26,647 nt of DNA from Chloroflexia bacterium (GTDB lineage: Bacteria; Chloroflexota; Chloroflexia; Thermomicrobiales; UBA6265), in assembly GCA_013694885.1 (NCBI GenBank), contig JACDBO010000114.1, forward strand, positions 1-26,647. The letters run 5' to 3'. Position 1 is the stretch's first letter. The number at the start of each line of letters is the position of its first letter. Shown here in pieces: positions 15,889-23,557 of this stretch. The position numbers and the translations under genes were made by a program. The notes under the pieces are model-generated. The model worked only from the letters and a program-made list of their open reading frames with translations, was not told the DNA's origin and did not search any database.

Positions 15889-16811
15889 ACGCGCCAGCTT
15901 TCTACGCGGGCGTCGACGGTGGCGGCACGAAGACGGAGATCGTCATCGTCGATAGTGCCGGCGTCGAGCGGGCCAGGCACCGGCTGGCGACTTCGAACCA
16001 ATCCGTCGTGGGCAGCGACCAGGCTATCGCGACACTCCGGCAATGCGTTCAGGAGGCAGCGAAAACGGCGGGAGCCTGCCTTCCTCTGGAACATGCCTGG
16101 TTCGGCTTGGCTGGATTCGACAGGCCGGAAGACCAATCACGCATGGCGCCGGCACTCACCGACCTCGTGCGGACCGTCACCATGAGCAACGATGGCGAAC
16201 TCGTCCTGACTGCGCTGCCCGAGAGCATCGGCGTCGCGATCATTGCCGGCACGGGCTCAATCGCCGTTGGCCGCGACGCGAGCGGTGTCAGCGCTCGCGC
16301 CGGTGGCTGGGGCCACATATTCGGTGACGAGGGCAGCGGCTACGACCTCGGCCGGCGCGCGCTTGAAGCCGTTGCCCGGATGCACGATGGTCGCGGCCCT
16401 TCGACGAGCCTTATGGCCAGTGTGCTTGAACACTGGCGACTGGACTCCGCGCCACGCTTGATCGCGCGCGTCTACGGCGACAGGGCTAGCAAGGGAGACA
16501 TCGCCGCGCTCTCCGATATCGTCGTCCAGAGCGCTGCCGACGGTGACTCGATAGCCAATACGCTCCTGACTGACGCGGCCGAGGCGCTGGCCGTCACCGG
16601 TCTGGCCGTCGCCCGCCGTCTGTCGTTTGGCGACGATGTTCCACTTGCCCTTGCCGGAGGGCTATTGGCCAGCGTGCCGTCGCTTCAAGAGACGGTGATA
16701 CGCCACTTCACCGTCTCGCATCCGGTCTCGACCGTCGTGGTCGTGACCGACCCCGCTCTCTCCGCCGCTCGCGCCGCCGTCACTCGCCGGGGAGTCGTCA
16801 CGAATGGTTGA
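15885..16811 (+). CDS. BadF/BadG-type sugar kinase, probable MurNAc/GlcNAc kinase
   Basis: A 308-residue ATPase of the ASKHA fold. GVDGGGTKTE (about 9-18) is the first phosphate loop, IIAGTGSIAVG the second, and GGWGHIFGDEGSGYDLGRRAL the strongly conserved block of N-acetylglucosamine kinases and of MurK-type kinases. ALAGGLLAS near the end fits the adenosine motif. Being fused by overlaps between murQ and nagA, it most likely phosphorylates N-acetylmuramic acid and/or N-acetylglucosamine at the 6 position, supplying MurQ and NagA. The sugar specificity is inferred from context only. The start is the GTG at 15885 inside the murQ stop region, and the end overlaps nagA by 8 nt. Confidence 0.9.
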   Translation: MNAPAFYAGVDGGGTKTEIVIVDSAGVERARHRLATSNQSVVGSDQAIATLRQCVQEAAKTAGACLPLEHAWFGLAGFDRPEDQSRMAPALTDLVRTVTMSNDGELVLTALPESIGVAIIAGTGSIAVGRDASGVSARAGGWGHIFGDEGSGYDLGRRALEAVARMHDGRGPSTSLMASVLEHWRLDSAPRLIARVYGDRASKGDIAALSDIVVQSAADGDSIANTLLTDAAEALAVTGLAVARRLSFGDDVPLALAGGLLASVPSLQETVIRHFTVSHPVSTVVVVTDPALSAARAAVTRRGVVTNG

Positions 16812-17979
16812 TCGCAACGACTCCCGCCCTTCATCTGAGAGGGTATTCGCCGTCCGTGGCGCGCTCGTCATCGAGAAAAAACTGACGCCGGGCGCGCTCG
16901 TCGTCGAGGATGGCCGCATCGCCGCGATCCACCGCGGCACCATCCGCGACGATGAACTCCCCTCATCGATCATCGAGGCAGACATCGTCTCACCCGGCCT
17001 GATCGATCTTCAGGTCAACGGCGGGTTTGGCTACGAGGTCGGAGCGAACCCGACCGCCATCGATCGCCTCTCGGCCGCTCTTGCCACAACCGGCGTCACC
17101 GCCTACCTACCCACCTTCATCACCGCTCCGGCCGATGTATACCCAGGCGTCTTCGCCGCGTTCGAGCGTGTGGATCATCGGGCTGGCGCGATCCCGCTCG
17201 GGCTCCACCTGGAAGGGCCGTTCATCGCCCCGGCTAGAAAGGGCGCCCATCAGCTGCGCTCCATCGAGGCGGCCGATGATGCCCTGTTCGGGAGCTGGCT
17301 CGCGGTCGAAAGCATCCGGCTCGTTACCCTCGCGCCTGAACGCATCGGTGCGCTCGACCGCATCTGGCGCCTCGTTGAGCGTGGCATCGTCGTCAGTCTG
17401 GGGCACACGGATAGCACGTTCGAGCAATTCATCACCGGTGTCGATGCCGGCGCGAACATGGCGACTCATCTATTCAACGCGATGACCCCGATCCACCATC
17501 GCGCGCCCGGCCCCATGGTCGCCGCAATGACGGACCAGCGAGTCACCGCAGGGTTGATCCCCGACGGTGTCCACTCCCACGTCGCGACCGTCCAGCTGGC
17601 ACTGAACGCCATGGGGCCGGACCGAATCGCCATCGTCACCGACATGATGGCCGCCGCCGGTCTCGGTCCCGGCACCTATGCCCTTGGCGGTCAGCGGGTC
17701 ACCGTCGACGAGCAGTCGGCGCGACTCGATGACGGAACGCTGGCGGGTTCGATCGTGACGATGGACCAGGCCGTCCGCAACATCGTCGCCTGGACAGACG
17801 TCGGCATCGCCACCGCCCTCCACATGTGTACCGCCGTCCCCGGCCGCGTCCTCGGCCTCGCCACAAAGGGCCATTTCTACCTAGGTGCCGACGCGGACCT
17901 CACCCTCTTCGACCTGCATCTCCAGGTTCAGCACACCATCGTCAGCGGCCGCTTCGTCTACTCCGAGGGCGATGAGTGA
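16804..17979 (+). CDS. nagA: N-acetylglucosamine-6-phosphate deacetylase
   Basis: A 391-residue amidohydrolase that turns GlcNAc-6-phosphate into glucosamine-6-phosphate plus acetate. SPGLIDLQVNGGFG shows Q-x-N where many amidohydrolases have H-x-H, as in Escherichia coli NagA, which implies a single metal. HLEGPFI holds the metal-binding Glu, SLGHTDST and ATHLFNAMTPIHHRAPG the two ligand histidines, and IVTDMMAAAGLGPG the catalytic Asp. The last residues match the C-terminal strand that caps the barrel. The start is ATG 16804, overlapping the kinase gene by 8 nt. It is the last gene of the namZ-murQ-kinase-nagA run; 94 nt separate it from gatC. Confidence 0.96.
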   Translation: MVDRNDSRPSSERVFAVRGALVIEKKLTPGALVVEDGRIAAIHRGTIRDDELPSSIIEADIVSPGLIDLQVNGGFGYEVGANPTAIDRLSAALATTGVTAYLPTFITAPADVYPGVFAAFERVDHRAGAIPLGLHLEGPFIAPARKGAHQLRSIEAADDALFGSWLAVESIRLVTLAPERIGALDRIWRLVERGIVVSLGHTDSTFEQFITGVDAGANMATHLFNAMTPIHHRAPGPMVAAMTDQRVTAGLIPDGVHSHVATVQLALNAMGPDRIAIVTDMMAAAGLGPGTYALGGQRVTVDEQSARLDDGTLAGSIVTMDQAVRNIVAWTDVGIATALHMCTAVPGRVLGLATKGHFYLGADADLTLFDLHLQVQHTIVSGRFVYSEGDE

Positions 17980-18073
17980 CCGCGAGAGGCGCCGTGCTAG
18001 ACTCTGGGCCGATACTGCCTGCGCGAGATAGTGTCTCGCCGTGCGATCGAGTGCGTAAAAATTTGGAGAAACC

Positions 18074-18385
18074 ATGTCCCTCACCTCAGAAGATGTGGAA
18101 CATGTGGCCACGCTTGCCCGCCTCGGCCTCAGCGCCGAGGAGAAAGAGCGGCTTCGTGACCAGCTCACCTCGATCCTTGGCCATATCGGCGTTCTGAATC
18201 GCCTCGACACCGAAGACATCTCACCAACCGCCCAAGTCAACGCATTAATGAACGTGATGCGCGCCGACGACGTCGGACCGTCACTCTCGCGTGACGAAGC
18301 GCTCGCCAATGCGCCGAGCGCTCGCGCCGGCTTTTTCGAGGTCCGGGCGGTACTCGGAGGAGTCAGCGAAGGTGAGCCAGCATGA
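18074..18385 (+). CDS. gatC: Aspartyl/glutamyl-tRNA amidotransferase subunit C
   Basis: A 103-residue GatC that ties GatA and GatB together in the enzyme amidating Glu-tRNA(Gln) and/or Asp-tRNA(Asn). The protein shows LTSEDVEHVATLARLGLSAEE, then LTSILGHIGVLNRLDTEDISP and the C-terminal ANAPSARAGFFEV pattern, all usual for GatC. The start is ATG 18074, with GGAGA about 5 nt upstream. The stop overlaps the gatA start by 4 nt. gatB is not in this window. Confidence 0.95.
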   Translation: MSLTSEDVEHVATLARLGLSAEEKERLRDQLTSILGHIGVLNRLDTEDISPTAQVNALMNVMRADDVGPSLSRDEALANAPSARAGFFEVRAVLGGVSEGEPA

Positions 18386-19863
18386 GCGATCGGTCCGAGT
18401 GCACAACACTGACCGCCGCCGAAGCGAGTCGTCGGCTCGCCCGGCGCGAGTTCTCGGCGCGGGAGTTGACAGACGCCCATCTTGCACGGATCGAGGAAGT
18501 CGAACCCGCCGTCCATGCCTATCTGCATGTCATGGCCGATGTGGCGCGCACGCAAGCGGACACCGCGGACAAGCGCATCGCCGCCGGCGACACTACTCCC
18601 TTGACGGGGATCCCCATTGCGCTCAAGGACATCCTCTGCACCGTCGACGCGCCGACCACGGCCGCGTCGCGAATCCTCGAAGGCTACCGCTCGCCTTATG
18701 ACGCCACGGTCGTCCGCCGCCTGCGAGAGCAAGGAGCGGTCTTCCTCGGCAAGACGAACACCGACGAGTTCGCCATGGGTTCCTCGACCGAGAACTCGGC
18801 GTTCGGCCCAACCCGCAACCCGTGGGACACTTCTCGGGTGCCCGGCGGTTCCAGCGGCGGTTCCGCGGCGAGCGTTGCCGCCGAGGAGGCCATGCTCGCG
18901 CTCGGTTCGGATACGGGCGGCTCCATCCGGCAGCCGGCTGGCTTCTGCGGTGTGGTCGGTATGAAGCCGACGTACGGGCGGGTGTCGCGCTACGGTCTGA
19001 TTGCGTTCGCCAGCAGTCTCGATCAGATCGGACCCTTCGCCCGGTCGGTCGAGGACGCCGCGATCCTGCTCGGCGCCATCGCCGGACACGACTCCTTCGA
19101 CTCCACCTCGCTCACCGCCGCCGTTCCAGACTACCTTGCTGGATTCCGTGAGGACTTGCGCGGCGTGCGCGTCGGCGTTGCTCGCGAGTACATCGTTGAA
19201 GGGATGGAGCCGGGAGTCGACGGGGCGGTGAAGGGCGCGATCTCGCACCTGGAATCGTTGGGAGCCGAACTCGTCGAAATCAGCCTGCCCCATACCGAGT
19301 ATGCGTTGGCAACCTACTACGTCACCGCTCCGGCCGAGGCCAGCGCCAACCTTGCCCGCTTCGACGGCGTCAAATACGGACTGCGACTCGAGGAGCCGAC
19401 GCTGCTGGCGACCTACGAGCGAACCCGCGGCGAGGGCTTCGGCTCGGAAGTCAAGCGCCGAATCATGCTCGGAACCTACGCGCTGAGCAGCGGCTACTAT
19501 GACGCGTATTACGTCAAGGCCCAGAAGGTCCGCACCCTCATCAAAAAGGACTTCGAAGAGGCGTTCGAGAAGGTCCACGTCATCGCCGCGCCAACCTCAC
19601 CCACCGTAGCTTTCCCGCTCGGCGCGCGCACGGACGACCCCTATCAGATGTATCTCGCGGATGTCTTCACTATCCCGGCGAACATGGCTGGCATCCCAGG
19701 AATCGCCGTACCCTGCGGTTTCAGCGACGGCCTTCCCGTCAGCCTCCAGCTCCTCGGCAAGTCGTTAGACGAATCCACCATCCTCGCTGTCGCCCATGCC
19801 TACGAACGCGCCACCGGCTGGAACCGGCACAGGCCCACCACCGTGGCCGGGCTTAACGTTTGA
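18382..19863 (+). CDS. gatA: Aspartyl/glutamyl-tRNA amidotransferase subunit A
   Basis: A 493-residue amidase-signature protein that releases ammonia from glutamine for tRNA-bound Glu/Asp amidation. PLTGIPIALKDILCT carries the catalytic Lys, VPGGSSGGSAASVAA the cis-Ser region, and LGSDTGGSIRQPAGFCGVVG the nucleophilic Ser. KPTYGRVSRYGLIAFASSLD follows, as in GatA rather than other amidases. The C-terminal third (YYDAYYVKAQKVRTLIKKDF, FTIPANMAGIPGIAVPCGF) also fits. Length and start (ATG 18382, coupled to gatC by a 4-nt overlap) are normal. Confidence 0.97.
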   Translation: MSDRSECTTLTAAEASRRLARREFSARELTDAHLARIEEVEPAVHAYLHVMADVARTQADTADKRIAAGDTTPLTGIPIALKDILCTVDAPTTAASRILEGYRSPYDATVVRRLREQGAVFLGKTNTDEFAMGSSTENSAFGPTRNPWDTSRVPGGSSGGSAASVAAEEAMLALGSDTGGSIRQPAGFCGVVGMKPTYGRVSRYGLIAFASSLDQIGPFARSVEDAAILLGAIAGHDSFDSTSLTAAVPDYLAGFREDLRGVRVGVAREYIVEGMEPGVDGAVKGAISHLESLGAELVEISLPHTEYALATYYVTAPAEASANLARFDGVKYGLRLEEPTLLATYERTRGEGFGSEVKRRIMLGTYALSSGYYDAYYVKAQKVRTLIKKDFEEAFEKVHVIAAPTSPTVAFPLGARTDDPYQMYLADVFTIPANMAGIPGIAVPCGFSDGLPVSLQLLGKSLDESTILAVAHAYERATGWNRHRPTTVAGLNV

Positions 19864-19931
19864 CGTTGTGCTCTCGGCGAGTCCCAGAACGCAAGCGCCT
19901 TGACACGACGTTCCTACCAGCTGTATCGAAA

Positions 19932-19964
19932 AGCGACGGGGTGGCGTACTGCCACCCCGTCGCT
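19932..19964. terminator. Strong hairpin after the dnaK remnant / gatA
   Basis: A perfect 14-bp stem (19932-19945 with 19951-19964) with loop GTACT. On the minus strand it is followed by TTTTCG, so it best terminates leftward transcription coming from the dnaK-remnant side; it also lies 68 nt after the gatA stop. The core GGGGTGGC/GCCACCCC is the same as in the hairpin at 20791-20824, while the outer arms differ but still pair. Confidence 0.65.
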
Positions 19965-20010
19965 CCGTTCACCGTTTGAGCGTCGATAAAAACGGTCCCG
20001 GCAAGTGCGC

Positions 20011-20064
20011 TTACCGGTCCGAGCCGACCACGCGGAACTCACCCTCGACGGTCGCCTCGTCATC
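20011..20064 (-). pseudogene. Remnant of a dnaK 3' end (last 17 codons and stop)
   Basis: Read on the minus strand, this piece encodes DDEATVEGEFRVVGSDR followed by TAA, against EDEATVEGEFREVGSDR and TAG at the end of the intact dnaK gene. Over 53 nt (20012-20064 versus 20871-20923) 48 bases match. Most differences are synonymous (GAT/GAC, GAA/GAG) with one clear Glu-to-Val change. Homology stops abruptly upstream of the Asp codons. It is a displaced end of another dnaK copy, not a working gene. Confidence 0.75.
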
Positions 20065-20170
20065 GCGCCGAGGTTAATCGTGTCCCACCACCACAGAGTG
20101 AGAAAACAAGCCAATCGATTGAGCAATGGGCGATGCTATCATCCGTGCTGGTCGAGAGGCTAGAGCAACA

Positions 20171-20536
20171 GTGGCTACAAGATTCTTCCGCATTGTGAGA
20201 AGCAACCCTCCTCGACGACAAGACTTCATGTCCAATCAGGAGAAGCGCGGGCAGCCACGACCTAATCTTCCTTCGCACCTCCATCCTCTGTGGAACGGAA
20301 TCTCAGTCCATCAGACCGAGGCGCAGTCTCTCCGGCAAGCAGCCGAACTTCCTCGTCTAGGGAGTTATGTCGCGGAGTTGCATATACCGGAGGAGCGTCT
20401 TCAATCCATGCGCTGGGAGCGCACCGTTCCGCACAATGATGGCCACACTACTCTGTGGGCAGATGCGGACGATCTGCTCGCGTGCGTTGTGCGTATTATT
20501 GTCATAGAGGAGACAAACCATGGAAATGACCTATGA
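20171..20536 (+). CDS. Conserved hypothetical protein, first gene of a two-gene cassette
   Basis: A 121-residue soluble protein of unknown function. It begins VATRFFRIVRSNPPRRQDFMSN and has a middle part LWNGISVHQTEAQSLRQAA and a C-terminal part YVAELHIPEERLQ...HTTLWADADDLLACVVRIIVI. I recall similar small proteins in Thermomicrobia and other Chloroflexi with a Phe-Tyr-Arg-Val opening, an NPP-x4-F-x-SN motif and an H-T-L-W-G/A-D block, but no established function. The GTG at 20171 is chosen so that the FFRIV opening is kept; ATG 20228 and ATG 20126 are alternatives, and no strong ribosome site is seen. The 3' end overlaps the next gene by 17 nt. Base use is less GC-biased than in neighbouring genes, in keeping with a transferred segment. 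Confidence 0.65.
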   Translation: MATRFFRIVRSNPPRRQDFMSNQEKRGQPRPNLPSHLHPLWNGISVHQTEAQSLRQAAELPRLGSYVAELHIPEERLQSMRWERTVPHNDGHTTLWADADDLLACVVRIIVIEETNHGNDL

Positions 20537-20750
20537 GCTTTGGGACGTGGACGCAGCGAATATCATCGGTACCTTCCCTTCGGAGGAGGAGGCGATTGGC
20601 GTTGTCACAGCGCTGCTCGACGCCTACGGTCCAGGCTATGCCAACGACTTGAGTCTTTCCATGCGTGCGGGAAACAACCAAGCGCGCGTCGTCGCGGCAG
20701 GTAAACAACTCATCGCGATGACGAGCGCCCGTCCGGCAAGGCTCAGTTGA
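20520..20750 (+). CDS. Small conserved hypothetical protein, second gene of the cassette
   Basis: A 76-residue protein starting MEMTYELWDVDAANIIGTF, then PSEEEAIGVVTALLDAYG and a C-terminal strand-like VVAAGKQLI. Small proteins with the YELWD...N.IG.F...EEA pattern are familiar from Chloroflexi and Actinobacteria but have no known role. The start is ATG 20520, with AGAGGAG about 8 nt upstream, a much better ribosome site than its neighbour has. The 17-nt overlap with the preceding gene suggests coupled expression and possibly interacting products. The hairpin at 20791-20824 follows. Confidence 0.7.
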   Translation: MEMTYELWDVDAANIIGTFPSEEEAIGVVTALLDAYGPGYANDLSLSMRAGNNQARVVAAGKQLIAMTSARPARLS

Positions 20751-20790
20751 TGGCGACGTTGGCAAGCTGATTCCTCACAGGTCGTGAACA

Positions 20791-20824
20791 GACACAAGGG
20801 GTGGCGATTGCCACCCCTTGTGTC
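20791..20824. terminator. Strong bidirectional-looking hairpin between the cassette and dnaK
   Basis: A perfect 15-bp stem (20791-20805 with 20810-20824) with loop GATT lies between the convergent small gene and dnaK. On the plus strand TTCTTGTTG follows; on the minus strand there is no T-run. The core GGGGTGGC/GCCACCCC equals that of the hairpin at 19932, with outer arms changed in a compensating way. Confidence 0.65.
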
Positions 20825-20869
20825 TTCTTGTTGAATCTGTACCAAGCACCCCGTCCGAAGGACGAAGCC

Positions 20870-22822
20870 CTACCGATCCGAGCCGACCTCGCGGAACTCA
20901 CCCTCGACGGTCGCTTCATCTTCCTGGCGCTCACCAGTGGCCGCGCCGTCGGTGTTGCCGTTCGGGCCAAAGCCGGGCTGATCCTCGCCGTCCGGGCCGC
21001 CGGGTTGGGCGCCGGCCGCCTCGTACATCTGGGTGCCGACCTGGGTCAACATCTGCACCAACTCCTCGTAGGCCGGGCGCAACGCGTCGATATTCTCGCG
21101 GTCGTTCTCGAGAATGTTCTTGACCGCCTGCATCTTGCCGTCCAGATCGGCCTTGAGCTCAGGGGAGATACGCTCGCCGTACTCGTTCAGCGTCTGCTCC
21201 GCCTGGAAGACCATGCTCTCGGCATCGTTGCGAGTCTGAATCCCCTCGCGCCGGGCGCGGTCTTCTTCGGCGTGCGTCTCGGCCTCGTCGACCATCCGCC
21301 GCACTTCGCTCTCGGAGAGACCGGAGGAGCCGGTGATCGTTATCTTCTGTTCCTTACCCGTCGCCTGGTCCTTGGCGCCAACGTTCAGGATGCCGTTGGC
21401 GTCGATGTCGAACGTGACCTCGATCTTCGGCACGCCGCGCGGCGAGGGCGGAATACCGTCGAGGATGAACCGGCCGAGACTCTTGTTGTCGTTCGCCATC
21501 GGCCGTTCGCCCTGCAGGACGTTGATCTCCACCTGCGGCTGACTGTCGGCGGCAGTGGTGAATGTCTGACCCTTGCGAGCCGGGATCGTCGTGTTCCGCT
21601 CGATCAGTGGCGTCGCCACTCCACCCAGCGTCTCGATCGAGAGCGTCAGCGGTGTCACGTCGAGAAGCAAGATGTCCTTGACCTCGCCGCCGAGCACGCC
21701 ACCCTGAATAGCGGCGCCGATGGCGACCACCTCGTCCGGGTTGATGCCCTTGTGCGGCTCCTTACCGAAGAACGACTGCACCTTCCGCTGCACCGCCGGC
21801 ATCCGAGTCTGCCCACCAACCAAGAGCGCCTCGTTGATCGCGCCCTTGTCGAGTTCGGCGTCCTTGAGCGCGGCTGCCATCGGCGCCACGGTTCGCTCGA
21901 CCAGCCCACTCACCAGCTGCTCGAGTTTAGGGCGGGTGAGCGTGATATTGAGGTGCTTGGGACCGCTCGCGTCGGCCGTGATAAACGGCAGATTGACGTC
22001 GGTCTGCTGCGTGCTCGAGAGTTCGATCTTGGCCTTCTCGGCCGCTTCCTTCAGGCGTTGCAGCGCCATTCGGTCCTTGCGGAGATCGATGCCTTCCTGC
22101 TTCTTGAACTCGTCCGCCAGGAAGTCGATCAGCACCTGGTCGAAATCGTCTCCGCCGAGGTGGGTGTCGCCGTTGGTCGCCATGACCTGAAAGACACCCT
22201 CGGAGAGATCGAGGATCGAGATGTCGTAGGTCCCGCCGCCGAGGTCGTAGACGGCGACCTTCTCGTCGCCCTTCTTGTCGAGCCCGTAGGCCAGCGCTGA
22301 GGCCGTCGGCTCGTTGATGATGCGCTGCACATCGAGCCCCGCAATGCGACCGGCGTCCTTAGTGGCGTCACGCTGTGCGTTGTCGAAGTAGGCGGGCACC
22401 GTGACGACCGCCTTGTCGACCGTCTCGCCCAGAAAGGCTTCTGCGTCGGTCTTCAGCTTCTGCAGGATCATCGCGGAGACTTCCTGCGGGCTGAACCAGC
22501 GGTCGCCCATCTTGACCTGAACGTCGCCGTTCGACGCCGCCTTCATTTGGTACGGCACCAAGTCCTTGTCGCGGGCCACGGCCGGATCGTTGAACTTTCG
22601 CCCCATGAACCGCTTGATCGACGAGACGGTATTCTCGGGGTTGGTCACCGCCTGCCGCCGCGCGAAGCGGCCGACGAGGCGCTCACCGCTGCTCGTCACC
22701 GCCACCACCGAGGGGGTCAGTCGCTCGCCCTCAGCATTGGGAATCACGACCGGCTCGCCACCTTCGATCGTGGCCATCACCGAGTTCGTCGTACCCAGGT
22801 CGATTCCGATTGTTCGAGCCAT
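20870..22822 (-). CDS. dnaK: Chaperone protein DnaK (Hsp70)
   Basis: A 650-residue Hsp70 that binds unfolded segments of proteins in an ATP cycle driven by DnaJ and GrpE. It opens with ARTIGIDLGTTNSVMATIEG, followed by GERLTPSVVAVT, VTVPAYFDNAQRDATKDAGR, IINEPTASALAYGLD and VYDLGGGTYDISILDL of the nucleotide-binding domain. The linker LLLDVTPLTLSIET (slightly different from the usual LSLGIET) leads to the substrate domain (DNKSLGRFILDGIPPSPRGVP). The helical lid and an acidic Gly-rich tail end in EVGSDR. ATG 22822 has GGAGAGAAAG just upstream. It is the last gene of hrcA-grpE-dnaK here; the usual dnaJ does not follow and is replaced by the repeat-bounded cassette. Confidence 0.98.
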   Translation of the reverse strand: MARTIGIDLGTTNSVMATIEGGEPVVIPNAEGERLTPSVVAVTSSGERLVGRFARRQAVTNPENTVSSIKRFMGRKFNDPAVARDKDLVPYQMKAASNGDVQVKMGDRWFSPQEVSAMILQKLKTDAEAFLGETVDKAVVTVPAYFDNAQRDATKDAGRIAGLDVQRIINEPTASALAYGLDKKGDEKVAVYDLGGGTYDISILDLSEGVFQVMATNGDTHLGGDDFDQVLIDFLADEFKKQEGIDLRKDRMALQRLKEAAEKAKIELSSTQQTDVNLPFITADASGPKHLNITLTRPKLEQLVSGLVERTVAPMAAALKDAELDKGAINEALLVGGQTRMPAVQRKVQSFFGKEPHKGINPDEVVAIGAAIQGGVLGGEVKDILLLDVTPLTLSIETLGGVATPLIERNTTIPARKGQTFTTAADSQPQVEINVLQGERPMANDNKSLGRFILDGIPPSPRGVPKIEVTFDIDANGILNVGAKDQATGKEQKITITGSSGLSESEVRRMVDEAETHAEEDRARREGIQTRNDAESMVFQAEQTLNEYGERISPELKADLDGKMQAVKNILENDRENIDALRPAYEELVQMLTQVGTQMYEAAGAQPGGPDGEDQPGFGPNGNTDGAATGERQEDEATVEGEFREVGSDR

Positions 22823-22890
22823 TGTCTTTCTCTCCTCATCCGTTCGTTGTTCGTCCGCGTTCGGTGCGGGTTCGCCGCCATCTCACTGAG

Positions 22891-23523
22891 CTACCGATCG
22901 GTGGGTTCGCTCGGCTCTTGTCCATTCGCGCTGTCGCCGCGCTCGACCGGCGTCACATCTGGATTCGAGGCACCGGTCTTGACCATCGCCGGCCGCAGGA
23001 GCAGATCGCGTATGCAGTACCCCGGTTGATAGACTTCAACGACGGTCGAACCGTCGGTATCTGGCTCAGTCGCCACCGCCTCGTGTATCGAAGGGTCGAA
23101 GGACAGTCCGAGCGCCGCAACCGGCGTCACTCCGGCGCGATCAAGGATGCCAGTGAGTTTCGTCTCAATCATCGCGACGCCCTTCACCCAGCCACTCTCT
23201 CGCTCGGCCTCAGGCATTGCCGCCAACGCCCGCTGAATGTCGTCGACCACCGGCAGGAACTGAGCGAGCACATCGCGTGTCACCAGCTGCCGGAGCATCG
23301 AGCGCTCCTGCTCGGTCCGGCGTCGAAAGTTGATGAACTCCGCGCGGCTCCGCTGGAGTTGGTCAAGGTACTCGTCACGCTCACCCGTCACACGTTGCAA
23401 CTGGTCGAACAGATCCGGGCTCGCAGAATCGAGTTCTCCATTCGCCGGGGTTGTCGTTTCACCGTTCGGTTTCGCCGGCTCCTGTGGCACCTCTTGTTCT
23501 CGCTTGGTCATCTCCTCAGTCAC
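22891..23523 (-). CDS. grpE: Nucleotide exchange factor GrpE
   Basis: A 210-residue GrpE that releases ADP from DnaK. An acidic/polar N-terminal tail (to about residue 40) is followed by the long dimerisation helix (DQLQRVTGERDEYLDQLQRS, RAEFINFRRRTEQERS), then LPVVDDIQRAL and the C-terminal beta-wing domain (GLSFDPSIHEAVATEP, VVEVYQPGYCIRDLLLRPAMV). The tail after the wing is longer than usual and Pro/Glu-rich. GTG 23523 is chosen because GGAG lies 6 nt upstream; ATG 23511 (12 nt inside) and a TTG at 23535 are alternatives. hrcA ends 34 nt before it and dnaK begins 68 nt after it, in one operon. Confidence 0.95.
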   Translation of the reverse strand: MTEEMTKREQEVPQEPAKPNGETTTPANGELDSASPDLFDQLQRVTGERDEYLDQLQRSRAEFINFRRRTEQERSMLRQLVTRDVLAQFLPVVDDIQRALAAMPEAERESGWVKGVAMIETKLTGILDRAGVTPVAALGLSFDPSIHEAVATEPDTDGSTVVEVYQPGYCIRDLLLRPAMVKTGASNPDVTPVERGDSANGQEPSEPTDR

Positions 23524-23557
23524 ATCACACTCCAACGAGCCGCCTCGGCCAGCCTCG

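Larger units (their letters stand above)
20012..20923 (+). mobile_element. Candidate inserted segment bounded by direct repeats of the dnaK 3' end
   Basis: Direct repeats 20012-20064 and 20871-20923 lie 859 nt apart in the same orientation, and each is followed at nearly the same distance by a related hairpin. Between them are two small overlapping genes and no integrase or transposase. The layout matches an element integrated at the 3' end of a conserved gene, leaving an intact copy on one side and the old end on the other. It also fits a dnaK duplication followed by deletion. The mobile nature is an inference. Confidence 0.4.

Noticed and set aside
17881..19578. 565-aa open frame on the minus strand across nagA, gatC and gatA
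   Set aside because: It is antisense to three well-supported genes, has no family resemblance and is a high-GC shadow frame.
19900..19929. TTGACA with TATCGA 18 nt downstream as a plus-strand promoter after gatA
   Set aside because: The -10 is poor and the start would fall inside the hairpin at 19932-19964.
20801..22300. 499-aa open frame on the plus strand opposite dnaK
   Set aside because: The sequence is Arg/His/Leu-rich with no domain; it mirrors the dnaK codon pattern.
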